From PALSA-607 sp036501485 (GTDB lineage: Bacteria > Actinomycetota > Actinomycetes > Acidothermales > Acidothermaceae): DNA of 64,000 nt. Below the pieces are notes generated by a model. That model made no database searches and had not been told where the DNA came from. It was given only the letters and a program-made list of their open reading frames with translations. The stretch is taken from the NCBI GenBank assembly GCA_036501485.1, contig DASYAG010000066.1, forward strand, positions 12,033-76,032, in the 5' to 3' direction. A program made the position numbers and the translations under genes. This document shows positions 41,127 through 49,650 of the stretch, one piece after another (the first letter of the stretch is position 1; the number at the start of each line of letters is the position of its first letter).

Positions 41127-42594
41127 CGCTACCTCGCAGCACAGCGCGTGCGGTCTTCCAAAGAATCATCAAGTCGAAGGCCGGCGACCAGTTTTCGACG
41201 TAGTAAAGGTCGAGCCGAATCGACTCGTCGAAAGGCAAGTCCGAGCGGCCGCTGACCTGCCACAACCCCGTCATGCCCGGCCGCACCAGCAGTCGCCGAC
41301 TCACGTCGTGACCTACCTGCTCGACCGAGGCAGGCAACGGTCGTGGTCCGACAAGCGACATCTGTCCGAACAGCACGTTGAAGAGCTGCGGCAACTCGTC
41401 GAGCGAATAGCGACGCAAGAGGGCACCGACCGCGGTCACCCGAGAATCGACCGCGTCCTTGACGAACATGCCGCCCGGCTTTTCCGCATGTGCAGCGACC
41501 AACGTGTCAAAAGACTGGTCCGCGTCGGCACGCATCGTGCGGAACTTGTAGATCGTGAAGAACTCACCGCCGCGACCTGATCGCTGCTGACGAAATATCG
41601 CTGGCCCCGAACTCGTGAGTCGAATTGCAACCGCTATGCCGAGCAACAGCGGCGACGATGCGATGAGTAGCAATAGCGCTGCCACCCGATCAAACGCCGA
41701 CTTCGCGAGCTGTTTGCCGCCATCGAGCGTTGGTTCTTCGACGTGCAGCAGTGGCAGGCCGTCGACGGGCCGCATGTGGATCCGTGGCCCTGCGATGTCG
41801 GTCAACGCAGGCGAGACGAGCAGGTCGACGCCGGTGCCCTCGAGTTCCCACGCGAGCTCGCGCAGCGCAGCTGGACTGAATCCCGACGGCGCGACCGCAA
41901 CGGTGTCGGCTTGGGTACGAGCCAGCACCTCCAGTACGCGCCCGCGCTCGCGCGCCGTCCGGTCAGAGCCAGCAAAGTCTCCCGCTGACGGCGACCATGT
42001 ACCGGCAACGTGATAGCCGGTGTAGACAGAACGACTGAGGCCTTCAGCGAGTTTCGCCGCGGCGATGGGGGTGCCGACGACCAGCACCCGATGCAGGCAG
42101 TGCGACTTGCGCCGCAACCGATGCAGCACCCGTCGAGCCAAGTAGTGCCCGGCAAGGGTCGAGATCAGCCCGATCGGAAGCGCGAGCGCCACGAACCCAC
42201 GCGACAAGGGCAGCTTGCCGACGAACGTCACGAACGCGACGAGAGCAGTTACCCGAATCGCAGCGTCGGCGACGCGGCGAAACTCGTCCGACCCGATGCC
42301 CAGGTAGCGGGCGTCATACGAGTGGGTGCTCGCGAGCAGCGCCAACCAAACGGCGGCAACAAGAGCAGCAATCGCGTAGTAGTCGATCCCGCCGACCTTG
42401 ACGCTGCCCGCCGGCGCACCCCACCGGAGCAGGGCGGCGATAGTTGTCCCACTGAACAGCAACACGGCGTCGAGAACGACCAGGACCGCGGTGTACCTGC
42501 GCTGCCACGACGCCCGTGCCGCAGGCCCGGAAGAGACCGGCCGTAGCGGTCGCGGTGGCGCTGCAGTCGCCGTATCGAGCGGGTGGGCACTCAC
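41116..42594 (-). CDS. Exopolysaccharide polyprenyl glycosylphosphotransferase (initiating sugar transferase)
   Basis: About 492 aa. Four or five N-terminal membrane segments and a CoA-binding-like domain, then a final helix and the WbaP/WcaJ catalytic domain: KSAFDRVAALLLLI, FRQQRSGRGGEFFTIYKFRTM, DELPQLFNVLFGQMSLVGPRPLP and RPGMTGLWQVSGRS. It transfers a hexose-1-phosphate to undecaprenyl phosphate, the first step of repeat-unit assembly. The start is uncertain: GTG 42594 has GAGAG seven bases upstream; ATG 42627 and TTG 42669 are longer options. Heads the minus-strand operon GPT-wecG-acetyltransferase-epimerase-GT4. Confidence 0.9.
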   Translation of the reverse strand: MSAHPLDTATAAPPRPLRPVSSGPAARASWQRRYTAVLVVLDAVLLFSGTTIAALLRWGAPAGSVKVGGIDYYAIAALVAAVWLALLASTHSYDARYLGIGSDEFRRVADAAIRVTALVAFVTFVGKLPLSRGFVALALPIGLISTLAGHYLARRVLHRLRRKSHCLHRVLVVGTPIAAAKLAEGLSRSVYTGYHVAGTWSPSAGDFAGSDRTARERGRVLEVLARTQADTVAVAPSGFSPAALRELAWELEGTGVDLLVSPALTDIAGPRIHMRPVDGLPLLHVEEPTLDGGKQLAKSAFDRVAALLLLIASSPLLLGIAVAIRLTSSGPAIFRQQRSGRGGEFFTIYKFRTMRADADQSFDTLVAAHAEKPGGMFVKDAVDSRVTAVGALLRRYSLDELPQLFNVLFGQMSLVGPRPLPASVEQVGHDVSRRLLVRPGMTGLWQVSGRSDLPFDESIRLDLYYVENWSPAFDLMILWKTARAVLRGSGAC

Positions 42595-42700
42595 CCTTGG
42601 TCTCTCGGCGTATCGGAGCGTCAGCATGAGGCCCGGACGGCGCGGTGTTGCGCCATTTGGCCCAGTCAAGCCTCAGGGCCGGCCCGCTCGGAAGCGAGAC

Positions 42701-43561
42701 CTACTTCAGCAAGCGCGAAAGGCGGCGATCCGCGAGAGGCTTGCCGCCGGTTTGGCAGGTCGGGCAGTACTGCAGCGACGAGTCGGCAAAAGAGACCTCC
42801 CGCACGGTGTCACCGCAGATCGCACATGGCAGGCCGGTCCGGCCGTGCACCCGCAGGTTCGCCTTCTTTTCCGCCTTCAGCTCGCCCGCATCGAGATCGG
42901 CGGCCCGCCCCACGGCGTCCCGCAATGTCTTCTGCATGGCTTCATAGAGAACCGCCACGTCATCGGGGGTGAAGCTGTCGGCGATCTTGAAGGGCGACAT
43001 CTTGGCGACGTGCAGGATCTCGTCGCTATAGGCATTGCCGATTCCGGCGATCACCGATTGGTCACGCAGCAGCCCCTTGATCTGCATGCGCCGGCCATGC
43101 AGCAGCTCCGCCAATGCATCGACGTCGAACGCAGGATCGAGCGGTTCGGGACCCAACCGCGCAACGCCCTCGATAGTCGCTGGGTCGAAAACCACATACG
43201 CAGCAAGGCGTTTCTGGGTTCCGGCCTCGGTCAGATCAAAGCCCGAGCCGTCATCAAGTTTCACTCGCAGCGCGATCGGACTCTTGCCCGGCCGGATCGG
43301 TGTCGCGGCAAGCTCGGCTCGCCATCGCAGCCAACCAGCACGAGCAAGATGGACGACGAGGTGCGGGCCTGTTGTCGCGACATCAAGGAATTTCCCGCGC
43401 CTGCTTGCGCCGGTGATCGTGGTACCGATCAAAGCCGACACCGGCGGGTCGAAGGTCTTCAGTACCTGGAATGACCCGACGTCGACCCGGTCGATGCGAC
43501 GGCCGACCACATGCGTGGTCAGAAACGTCGCCAACGCTTCGACTTCGGGTAGCTCCGGCAC
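42701..43561 (-). CDS. Fpg/Nei-family DNA glycosylase
   Basis: 286 aa, GTG start. The N-terminal MPELPEVE gives the catalytic Pro (after Met removal) and Glu, and Lys in SRRGKFLDV is the beta-hairpin Lys. H2TH region: LLRDQSVIAGIGNAYSDEILHVA. A C-terminal zinc finger has C-x2-C and C-x2-C (CAICGD...YCPTCQ). It removes oxidised bases from DNA with AP-lyase activity. Whether it is MutM/Fpg or a Nei2-type enzyme cannot be told from sequence alone. Not evidently linked to its neighbours. Confidence 0.92.
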   Translation of the reverse strand: MPELPEVEALATFLTTHVVGRRIDRVDVGSFQVLKTFDPPVSALIGTTITGASRRGKFLDVATTGPHLVVHLARAGWLRWRAELAATPIRPGKSPIALRVKLDDGSGFDLTEAGTQKRLAAYVVFDPATIEGVARLGPEPLDPAFDVDALAELLHGRRMQIKGLLRDQSVIAGIGNAYSDEILHVAKMSPFKIADSFTPDDVAVLYEAMQKTLRDAVGRAADLDAGELKAEKKANLRVHGRTGLPCAICGDTVREVSFADSSLQYCPTCQTGGKPLADRRLSRLLK

Positions 43562-43582
43562 AGCGTCGATAATGCCTGACGA

Positions 43583-44083
43583 TCAGGCCGCGTGCGCTCC
43601 GTGCAGTCTGGCCGCGTACGCGCCTTCTAATCTCGCTACCCGCGCTGCCCGCTTCTTTGCGCGACGCGCCTTCTTGCGCCGATCACCGAGGCCGTCAATA
43701 AGCAGGCTCAGACCAGAGCCCAACATCCAGACGTCTTTTGAGATCGCCGTCCCTTGCTGGGTGGGCCGGATGCCGTCTGGCTTCGTCATCCCTGGTGTCT
43801 TCAAATACATCCGAAGGAGCGAGCCCGAGAAGCCGGTCAGAACGGCACCCGCGAACCACGCCGGGATGATCGGCGTCAAAAGCACCGAGCCGACCCCGAT
43901 CTCGCTGATCGCGAGAGCCCGGACGAATTTCGGCGGCTCGAGCTTGGATAGGAACGGGTAGGTGCCGACGGCCATGCCGTGGAGCGCGCCAGCCGTGGTT
44001 TCGTCGGCCGAAAGCTTGCCTATGCCGGTATTGAGAATGAACGCGCCGGTCGCGAGGCGGGGCGGGATGTGACTGAGTTTCAT
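43583..44083 (-). CDS. DoxX-like small membrane protein
   Basis: 166 aa from ATG 44083 (GAGGG about ten bases upstream); longer reading in this frame would enter the PBP gene on another frame. Four weak hydrophobic segments (about 8-25, 45-75, 75-100 and 110-130) and the pattern RLATGAFILNTGIGKL...AVGTYPFLSKLEPPKFVRALAISEIGVGSVLLTPIIPAWFAG resemble DoxX/DoxD family proteins. The C-terminus is very basic, with Ala/Arg/Lys repeats (RRKKARRAKKRAARVARLEG). Function unknown. A six-bp hairpin (GCCTGA-CGA-TCAGGC, 43574-43588) spans its stop codon. Confidence 0.65.
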   Translation of the reverse strand: MKLSHIPPRLATGAFILNTGIGKLSADETTAGALHGMAVGTYPFLSKLEPPKFVRALAISEIGVGSVLLTPIIPAWFAGAVLTGFSGSLLRMYLKTPGMTKPDGIRPTQQGTAISKDVWMLGSGLSLLIDGLGDRRKKARRAKKRAARVARLEGAYAARLHGAHAA

Positions 44084-44184
44084 GGTCTGCTCGTACCCTC
44101 TGACGGCGCTCTGATGCGTGCAATTTGATGCACGTTCAACTATTGAGGGATCGTACATCGGTGCTGCTAGCAGCTTCGCAATGC

Positions 44185-46464
44185 CTAGTGGCTCGGAGTC
44201 GCCGACGGCTTCCCGCTGGGCTTGGCCGATGGCTTCGAGCTCGGGGTTCCTGACGGGTTGTAGCTCGGGGTACCCGACGGCGTGCCGGTCGGGGTAGCAG
44301 TCGACTTCGCGGACGCGGTAGCGGTCGACTTCGCAGTCGCTGTGGGCGACGGCGCGACGCCGGCCAGGTTCTGTAGAAACGACAGCGCAACCGGCGCCGC
44401 GACGGTGCCGCCGCTTTGACCGTCTTGGACGTAGACCGCGAACGCGATGTCGCCCTGATAGCCAACAAACCACGCGTGCGTCTTCGGGGTGGCGCCCGGC
44501 CCGTACTCGGCTGTTCCCGTCTTACCCATGACCGGACCGCCAGGCGCGTTGATGAGAGCAGAGCCGGTGCCGACAGTGACAACCTCGCGCATCAACGAAT
44601 GCAGTTGGGTGATGACGTTGGCCGGGAAGTTCGGACCTGGCGTCGGGGCTGGAGCCGTGGGCGCAGGTGCCGAGACCGACGCGGCCGGGGAACCCGACGC
44701 CCCCGGCGAGGCAGCGGAAGTACTACCCGACGAGCAGTCGGCAGGCTTACCGGTGATCACCAACTGCGGCGGGATGTAATGCCCGCGGGCCACGGTGGCA
44801 ACGGCCACCGCGAGGCTTACCGGGCTGACCAACGTGGAGCCCTGCCCAAATGACGTCGCTGCAAGGTCTGTCGCGTCTTTGGGCGGCGAGACCGACCCGC
44901 GAAATGCCGGCGTACCGAGCGACCAACACGCGCCAATTCCGAGCGACTGCGCCGTGTTCGACAACGTCAGGCCCGGCACCTTCGGCGCCAAGCTGATGAA
45001 CGCGGTATTGCACGACTTCGCGAAGTCGGTGTGGAAGGGCACGCTGCCGAGTTGCTCGCCCTCGTAGTTGTGGAACGTCTTTCCGAACACGACGATCTGC
45101 GGCAGGCAAGGCACCGCGGTGTTGACGTTGAACCCCTGCTCGAGCAAGGCAGTCGTCGTCACAATCTTGAAGGCTGACCCGGGCACGATCTGGCCGAGCA
45201 GCGCGGCGTCGAAGCCACCGCCGTCAGGGCCGTTCGCCACGGCGATGACCTGCCCGGTCGACACCCGAACCGCCACCAGCGCACTTGGCTGGGTCGTGAC
45301 CGTCGACAGCGCGGCATCCGCAGCGGCCTCCACCGTTTGGTCGAGGGTCGTGCGAAGGGGCGTCCCTTGTATCGGTGGCTGTGTATGGACGACGGTGGGC
45401 GGGGCCGCCTGATGAAGCGCTTGGATCTCATAGCCAGGGCTGCCGGAGAGTGTGGCATCGAAGTCCTTCTCAAGACCACCCAAGCCTCCGACATCTCCGG
45501 AGATGTAGCGACCGTCCGAGGCGTCGACGATCTCCTTCGTCACCGGGCCGACCGTGCCAATAAGCGATCGCGCAAAGTCGTGCGAAGGACTCAATTGTTC
45601 GTTCAGGTCGCGCAATACGAGGCCTGGGATCGGCGCGAGCTGCGCGGCAACCTTCTCGTAGTCCGGCTCGCGCAAGGTGATGACGTCGACGAACTCATCG
45701 GACGTCGAACCCTTGATTCGAGTCACCAATGACGGCGCGTCCACGCCGAGGATCTGCGACATCTGATTCGCCGTCGAGGTCGGATCGAGGACCTTCCCGG
45801 CCTCCAGACCGACGTCGACGACTGGCCGCGCTTCAACGATCGGTTGCCCCGCGCCGTCCAGAATCGTGGCCCGCGTCGGGGCGAGCCGGGTGTATTGCAG
45901 CGTGTCACCGGCGCCGAGCGACGACTGCACGACCGATGGCTTCCAGGCGAGCTCCCAGCTGCCGGCGACGTCGTTGACGTCGACGGTCGACTGATAGGTC
46001 CAGGTCTGGGCGCCGGGTAGGTGCCAGGTGACGTTGAGCACCGACGAGAAGATGCTGGCGTCAGACGTGGGCTGGGTCGGTTGTGCCGTGACGTCGACCG
46101 AGACTGCCTGTAGCTGCGCGACGATCGTCTTGTACGCGGTCTGCACGTCGGCGCCGCTCAACCCGCCGAGGTAGGGCACAGCTGTCAGGTCGCCTTTCGT
46201 CCACGCCTTGGCGAACTGCAGTGCCAACGCGTCCGCCGGATTGGTCGGAGAGACGATCGCGGACGGCGACGAAGGGGACGACGGGGGCGTCGCGCTGGCT
46301 GGATGCTTGTGCGAGGAGCGGGGATAGAGGTAGAACGCCCCAACGGCGGCTCCGGCCAGGATGATCACGAGAAGGAGGATCAACCCGACCCCGGGTCCAC
46401 GACCCCCGCGGCCCCCGCGACCTCCGCGACCGGTTGGTCGCAACGGCGACTGGCGATAACTCAC
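44185..46464 (-). CDS. Class B penicillin-binding protein with MecA-N-like domain
   Basis: 759 aa. Short basic Gly/Arg tail, one membrane helix at about 25-48, a Ser/Pro linker, an NTF2-like (MecA_N) domain at about 75-190, a PBP dimerisation region, then the transpeptidase: SxxK as SAFK in IVPGSAFKIVTTTALL, SxN as SCN in FAKSCNTAF and KTG in VMGKTGTAEYG. A long C-terminal low-complexity tail (about 705-759) repeats PSGTPS/KPS units. It cross-links peptidoglycan at the outer face. MecA-type PBPs often show low beta-lactam affinity, but resistance cannot be inferred. Separate from the pbpA at 53.7 kb. Confidence 0.92.
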   Translation of the reverse strand: MSYRQSPLRPTGRGGRGGRGGRGPGVGLILLLVIILAGAAVGAFYLYPRSSHKHPASATPPSSPSSPSAIVSPTNPADALALQFAKAWTKGDLTAVPYLGGLSGADVQTAYKTIVAQLQAVSVDVTAQPTQPTSDASIFSSVLNVTWHLPGAQTWTYQSTVDVNDVAGSWELAWKPSVVQSSLGAGDTLQYTRLAPTRATILDGAGQPIVEARPVVDVGLEAGKVLDPTSTANQMSQILGVDAPSLVTRIKGSTSDEFVDVITLREPDYEKVAAQLAPIPGLVLRDLNEQLSPSHDFARSLIGTVGPVTKEIVDASDGRYISGDVGGLGGLEKDFDATLSGSPGYEIQALHQAAPPTVVHTQPPIQGTPLRTTLDQTVEAAADAALSTVTTQPSALVAVRVSTGQVIAVANGPDGGGFDAALLGQIVPGSAFKIVTTTALLEQGFNVNTAVPCLPQIVVFGKTFHNYEGEQLGSVPFHTDFAKSCNTAFISLAPKVPGLTLSNTAQSLGIGACWSLGTPAFRGSVSPPKDATDLAATSFGQGSTLVSPVSLAVAVATVARGHYIPPQLVITGKPADCSSGSTSAASPGASGSPAASVSAPAPTAPAPTPGPNFPANVITQLHSLMREVVTVGTGSALINAPGGPVMGKTGTAEYGPGATPKTHAWFVGYQGDIAFAVYVQDGQSGGTVAAPVALSFLQNLAGVAPSPTATAKSTATASAKSTATPTGTPSGTPSYNPSGTPSSKPSAKPSGKPSATPSH

Positions 46465-46505
46465 ATGCCGAGCCTAGTAATCTCATCGCGAAGAAGGGTG
46501 GGGGC

Positions 46506-46862
46506 GTGCTGGTCTACGAAGGCTTTGGACTGCTACTAGTTGTTGCGCTCTGGATCTTCTGCCTTGTCGACGTGATCGTGTCGAAAGAGGATGAATGCCG
46601 CAACTTGCCCAAGCTGCTTTGGCTACTCATCGTGTTGATGCTGCCCGACGTTGGCTCGCTGCTGTGGCTGATCGCTGGTCGGCCAAGGGGGCAGCGCCAG
46701 TCAGGGCCCGGAGGGCGTAGACAGTCATGGCAGCAACGGACGACACACCCGGCGACCGGCCCGCGCGCGAAGATGGCGCCGCGCCCGACGATGCTCTCAG
46801 CTGGGGCGAATCCGGACGACGACGACGAGTTTCTGCGAAGCATTCGCCGCACGGACGAGTGA
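46506..46862 (+). CDS. Small membrane protein with PLDc_N domain
   Basis: 118 aa from GTG 46506, behind a strong purine run (GAAGAAGGGTGGGGG). Two membrane helices: EGFGLLLVVALWIFCLVDVI and LPKLLWLLIVLMLPDVGSLLWLIAG, with the linking KEDECRNLP typical of PLDc_N (phospholipase D N-terminal, inactive) proteins. The acidic C-terminus (DDDDEFLRSIRR) recurs in actinobacterial homologues. Function unknown. The stop TGA overlaps a GTG start of the next gene. Confidence 0.82.
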   Translation: MLVYEGFGLLLVVALWIFCLVDVIVSKEDECRNLPKLLWLLIVLMLPDVGSLLWLIAGRPRGQRQSGPGGRRQSWQQRTTHPATGPRAKMAPRPTMLSAGANPDDDDEFLRSIRRTDE

Positions 46863-47395
46863 TTCCTCCGCGACCGGCCTGGCGGCGTTGGCTCAATCTC
46901 GCCGTCGCTGTGCTGGTTGTCATAGCGGCGGTCGTGGAGATCCGGCTTTACGTCGTCCCCGCATCTGACAGCGCCGGACCCGCCGATGCGGTGGTGGTGC
47001 TGGGCGGCCAGGAATACAAGGCCCGCCTAGCGACCGCTGACGTGATGCTTGCGAAGTTCCCGGGCTCGGTCGTCGTGGTGTCGATTCCGGGCAACATCAC
47101 GTGCCCGCCACAACCCCCCGGAGCATCGGCAATCCTCTGTTTCAGCCCGAACCCGAGCACGACGCAGGGCGAGGCGCAGATGGCGTCAAAGCTCGCGGCA
47201 AAGTACGGCTGGAAGACGATGGAAGTCGTGACTACCGCCGACCAAGTGTGGCGGGCACGACTGCGGTTCTCCCGTTGCTGGGCCGGCAACCTGACCGTCG
47301 TCCGATCGAACTCGAGCATCTACTCGCGGATGCGTGCGGTCCCGTACGAAACCGCCGCCACCATCAAGGCCGAGACCCTGCAGCGCGGCTGCTGA
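46859..47395 (+). CDS. YdcF/DUF218-like membrane-anchored protein
   Basis: 178 aa from GTG 46859, giving a GTGA overlap with the upstream stop. A longer start at ATG 46727 would overlap the upstream gene by 136 bases and is less likely. One membrane helix (about 12-32) is followed by a DUF218 fold: DAVVVLGGQEYKARLATADVMLA, GEAQMASKLAAKYGW, VVTTADQVWRARLRFSRCW. Homologues include ElyC/SanA, linked to envelope biogenesis. Two extra Cys (TCPPQ and ILCFS) could form a disulfide outside the cell. Confidence 0.78.
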   Translation: MIPPRPAWRRWLNLAVAVLVVIAAVVEIRLYVVPASDSAGPADAVVVLGGQEYKARLATADVMLAKFPGSVVVVSIPGNITCPPQPPGASAILCFSPNPSTTQGEAQMASKLAAKYGWKTMEVVTTADQVWRARLRFSRCWAGNLTVVRSNSSIYSRMRAVPYETAATIKAETLQRGC

Positions 47396-47402
47396 CGGCG
47401 TT

Positions 47403-47975
47403 CTACGGCTGGCGTCCCGAGAGTGCAATCACGCGTTTTGCGGGGTCGTCGGAGTCGATCGGCACTGGCGCCGCGAAGATGCCCGCCGCCTCCCACGACT
47501 TCGCGTTCGCCTGCATGTAGACCAGGACCGTGGCCACCGTGTTTGGCTCCATGGCCTCGTGGAGACCCGCCCCACGCGCGAGATCCCAGCCGTGAATGAG
47601 CAGGTCGGACAGCATCTGTTTGCCGTACTCGAGCGCCGGATGGTCCCCGAATGACAGATGCACCAGGGCGTCTGGTGAGGTCTTGAGCCACGCGGCGCGC
47701 GAAGCCTGCGCCGCGCGTTCCCAAGCCGTCAGTGGCGAATCCCCAAGCACGTCGCCTTCGTATCGGTCGCCGACCTGCGCGATGGTCTCGCCGTCGAGCA
47801 GGTGCGGCGCCCACAAGTGTTCGCTGGTGACGTGATTCACCAAATCGCGGACTGACCAATCAGTGCAGGGCGTCGGCGCTGCCCATGCATCGACCGGGAC
47901 CGCCCTGACCTTCTCGCCGAACGCGTCGATGCCTTGCACGATGAGGTCAAACGTCGGCGGCGGTACGGCTGTCAT
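47403..47975 (-). CDS. TIGR03086-type DinB/MDMPI-fold metal-binding protein
   Basis: 190 aa from ATG 47975; the frame is open 11 codons further into the PIG-L gene. Helical bundle with conserved PTPCTDWSVRDLVNHVTSEHLWAP (first His ligand region), and a late MLSDLLIHGWDLARG holding another His. These belong to the actinobacterial family related to mycothiol-dependent maleylpyruvate isomerase; most have no assigned reaction. Twelve bases downstream of the PIG-L deacetylase gene and probably co-transcribed. PIG-L proteins include mycothiol enzymes, an interesting but unproven link. Confidence 0.85.
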   Translation of the reverse strand: MTAVPPPTFDLIVQGIDAFGEKVRAVPVDAWAAPTPCTDWSVRDLVNHVTSEHLWAPHLLDGETIAQVGDRYEGDVLGDSPLTAWERAAQASRAAWLKTSPDALVHLSFGDHPALEYGKQMLSDLLIHGWDLARGAGLHEAMEPNTVATVLVYMQANAKSWEAAGIFAAPVPIDSDDPAKRVIALSGRQP

Positions 47976-47986
47976 GACGCACCACC

Positions 47987-48706
47987 CTACCGGCGAAGTA
48001 GGAAGCATTCCTCAGGCAGTTCGGCGTTCGGCATCGACTGTGCGAGCGCCTTGAGCTGGCTCGGATACTCCTTCAACGCTGCGATTTTCCGTTCGCCGAG
48101 ATCGAAACTCAGTGGCTGAAGTTCATACCCCAGCTCGCGGAGTCGAGCGAGTCGAACGTCGGCTTGCGCGCGATGCAACACCCGATACGGGACGTCGACG
48201 AACGCGACCCAGTGCGTCGCCATCGCGGGAGTTTCCTTAAGCAGCAGGAAACACGCCTCGTGGGTACGCTCGTGGTCGGTGTGTGACAGTCCGAGCGGGA
48301 ACGCGATCGTCTCGGGCTGCAGCTCCTCGATCGCTTCGCGGATTGCCGCCGCGATGTCAGAAGGTGTGGCTGACTCACGTGGGTCGACGACGTACTGGCT
48401 GTCGAGAAAGTCGAGCCATCGGGGCACCGCGCCAAGGTGGGCGAGTGCGGCACGATCCTCAGCCCGACGCAGGCCCACGACATCGTCCCCTGCGGCGAAT
48501 CCGCTGGCCTGGTCCCAAGCGGTTGACCCGGGAAGGAACTCGGGGGCTGTCGCCGCGTCGCGGGTTGGCGGAACGCCCGCGAACACCGTTAGCACCGTGG
48601 CCGCAGCAGCGCCGGCGACCAATCCCGCGCAACTCAGTACCGCATCGTCGAGGTGGGGAGAAATAACGGTTAGGGGCGCGAGCGTCGTGACATAGGGCAA
48701 CGTCAT
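47987..48706 (-). CDS. PIG-L family deacetylase
   Basis: 239 aa. Zinc-site motif SPHLDDAVLSCAG (P-H-x-D-D) near residue 17 and the later HTDHERTH (H-x2-H) provide the LmbE-like metal site. PIG-L enzymes remove N-acetyl groups from GlcNAc-containing substrates such as mycothiol precursors or lipid-linked sugars; substrate not determinable here. Cytosolic. It leads a two-gene unit with the DinB-fold protein. It could also act on the surface glycan made by the 33-42 kb locus. Confidence 0.88.
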   Translation of the reverse strand: MTLPYVTTLAPLTVISPHLDDAVLSCAGLVAGAAAATVLTVFAGVPPTRDAATAPEFLPGSTAWDQASGFAAGDDVVGLRRAEDRAALAHLGAVPRWLDFLDSQYVVDPRESATPSDIAAAIREAIEELQPETIAFPLGLSHTDHERTHEACFLLLKETPAMATHWVAFVDVPYRVLHRAQADVRLARLRELGYELQPLSFDLGERKIAALKEYPSQLKALAQSMPNAELPEECFLLRR

Positions 48707-48800
48707 GCGAGATTCGTACCACTACCGAACAAGCGACGTTCCGGCAGGTGGTCTAGACCGCACTCAACCGACCGGCGACCGCCAGCGTTAATGTCTGCGA

Positions 48801-49408
48801 ATGGCAGACGACTCGGCGTTGATGCCGCTGATTCGGGCGATCGCGGCCAGCGACCTCACCCTCGCGACTGAGCTTCTTGCTGTCGCCATCGTTGGCGAGC
48901 GCGCGGGTGGAACGTGGCGCGACCCGCCAGGAGTCGACGGACTTCTTCCTCGCTCCGATCGGTCACTACGTGTACGCCGGCGACACCGCGCTGCACGTAG
49001 CGGCGGCTACCAACTTGCCCGACTTTGCTCGCGCACTAGTGGCCACCGGTGCCAACGTCAGCGCGAAGAATCGCCGGGGCTCAGCCGTTGCACTACGCCG
49101 CCGACAGCCGCCCGGGTGCAGCCAACTGGGACCCCGGCGCGCAGGCGGCGACGATTGCGTATCTCATCGCAGCGGGCGCCGACCCCAATGCCACCGACAC
49201 CAGTGGAGTTGCGCCGCTGCATCGCGCGGTCCGCACCCGTGGCTCTGCCGCCGTAAACGCGCTGCTCGCGGACGGCGCCGACGCCCGGCGTCCGAATCGC
49301 AACGGATCGACCCCTGTGAGATTGGCGACACAGACCACTGGCCGGGGTGGTAGCGGCACACCACAAGCCAAAACGGAGCAACGCGAGATCGTCCGCCTTT
49401 GGAGTTGA
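48801..49408 (+). pseudogene. Ankyrin-repeat protein gene broken by two frameshifts
   Basis: Homology runs through three frames in order. Frame one gives MADDSALMPLIRAIAASDLTLATELL to about 48875; frame two gives SPSLASARVERGATRQESTDFFL..VYAGDTALHVAAATNLPDFARALVATGANVSAKNRRG to about 49080; frame three gives AQPLHYAAD..AATIAYLIAAGADPNATDTSGVAPLHRAV..NALLADGADA to the stop. Joined, they make one uninterrupted protein of about 200 aa with three or four ankyrin repeats (TALHVAA, QPLHYAA, APLHRAV). Both shifts equal +1 (one extra base or two lost). It is either a decayed gene or carries two sequence errors. Confidence 0.82.
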
Positions 49409-49424
49409 AGGGGACACATCACAG

Positions 49425-49507
49425 TGGGCGAGGGGGGACTTGAACCCCCACGTCCTCACGGACACACGGACCTGAACCGTGCGCGTCTGCCATTCCGCCA
49501 CTCGCCC
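49425..49507 (-). tRNA. tRNA-Leu (anticodon CAG)
   Basis: 83 nt. Acceptor GGGCGAG pairs with CTCGCCC, discriminator A, no encoded CCA. The anticodon loop TTCAGGT between CACGG and CCGTG gives CAG. A long variable arm and the T loop GGTTCAAGTCC are typical of tRNA-Leu. It is divergent from fhaA, a placement also seen next to fhaA in mycobacteria. Confidence 0.96.
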
Positions 49508-49650
49508 GAGTGGAGCGATCAGCCTAGCAGCGGCGCCGCGTGCCCCGTGCGAACGCGGGCAGCCCCCGAAGCGTCCTAGATACGATCGATATGGGTCGCA
49601 TCTGCGACAGAAGACACGGCTAGCAGAGCAGGACGGCGGAAGGAGGGTCA

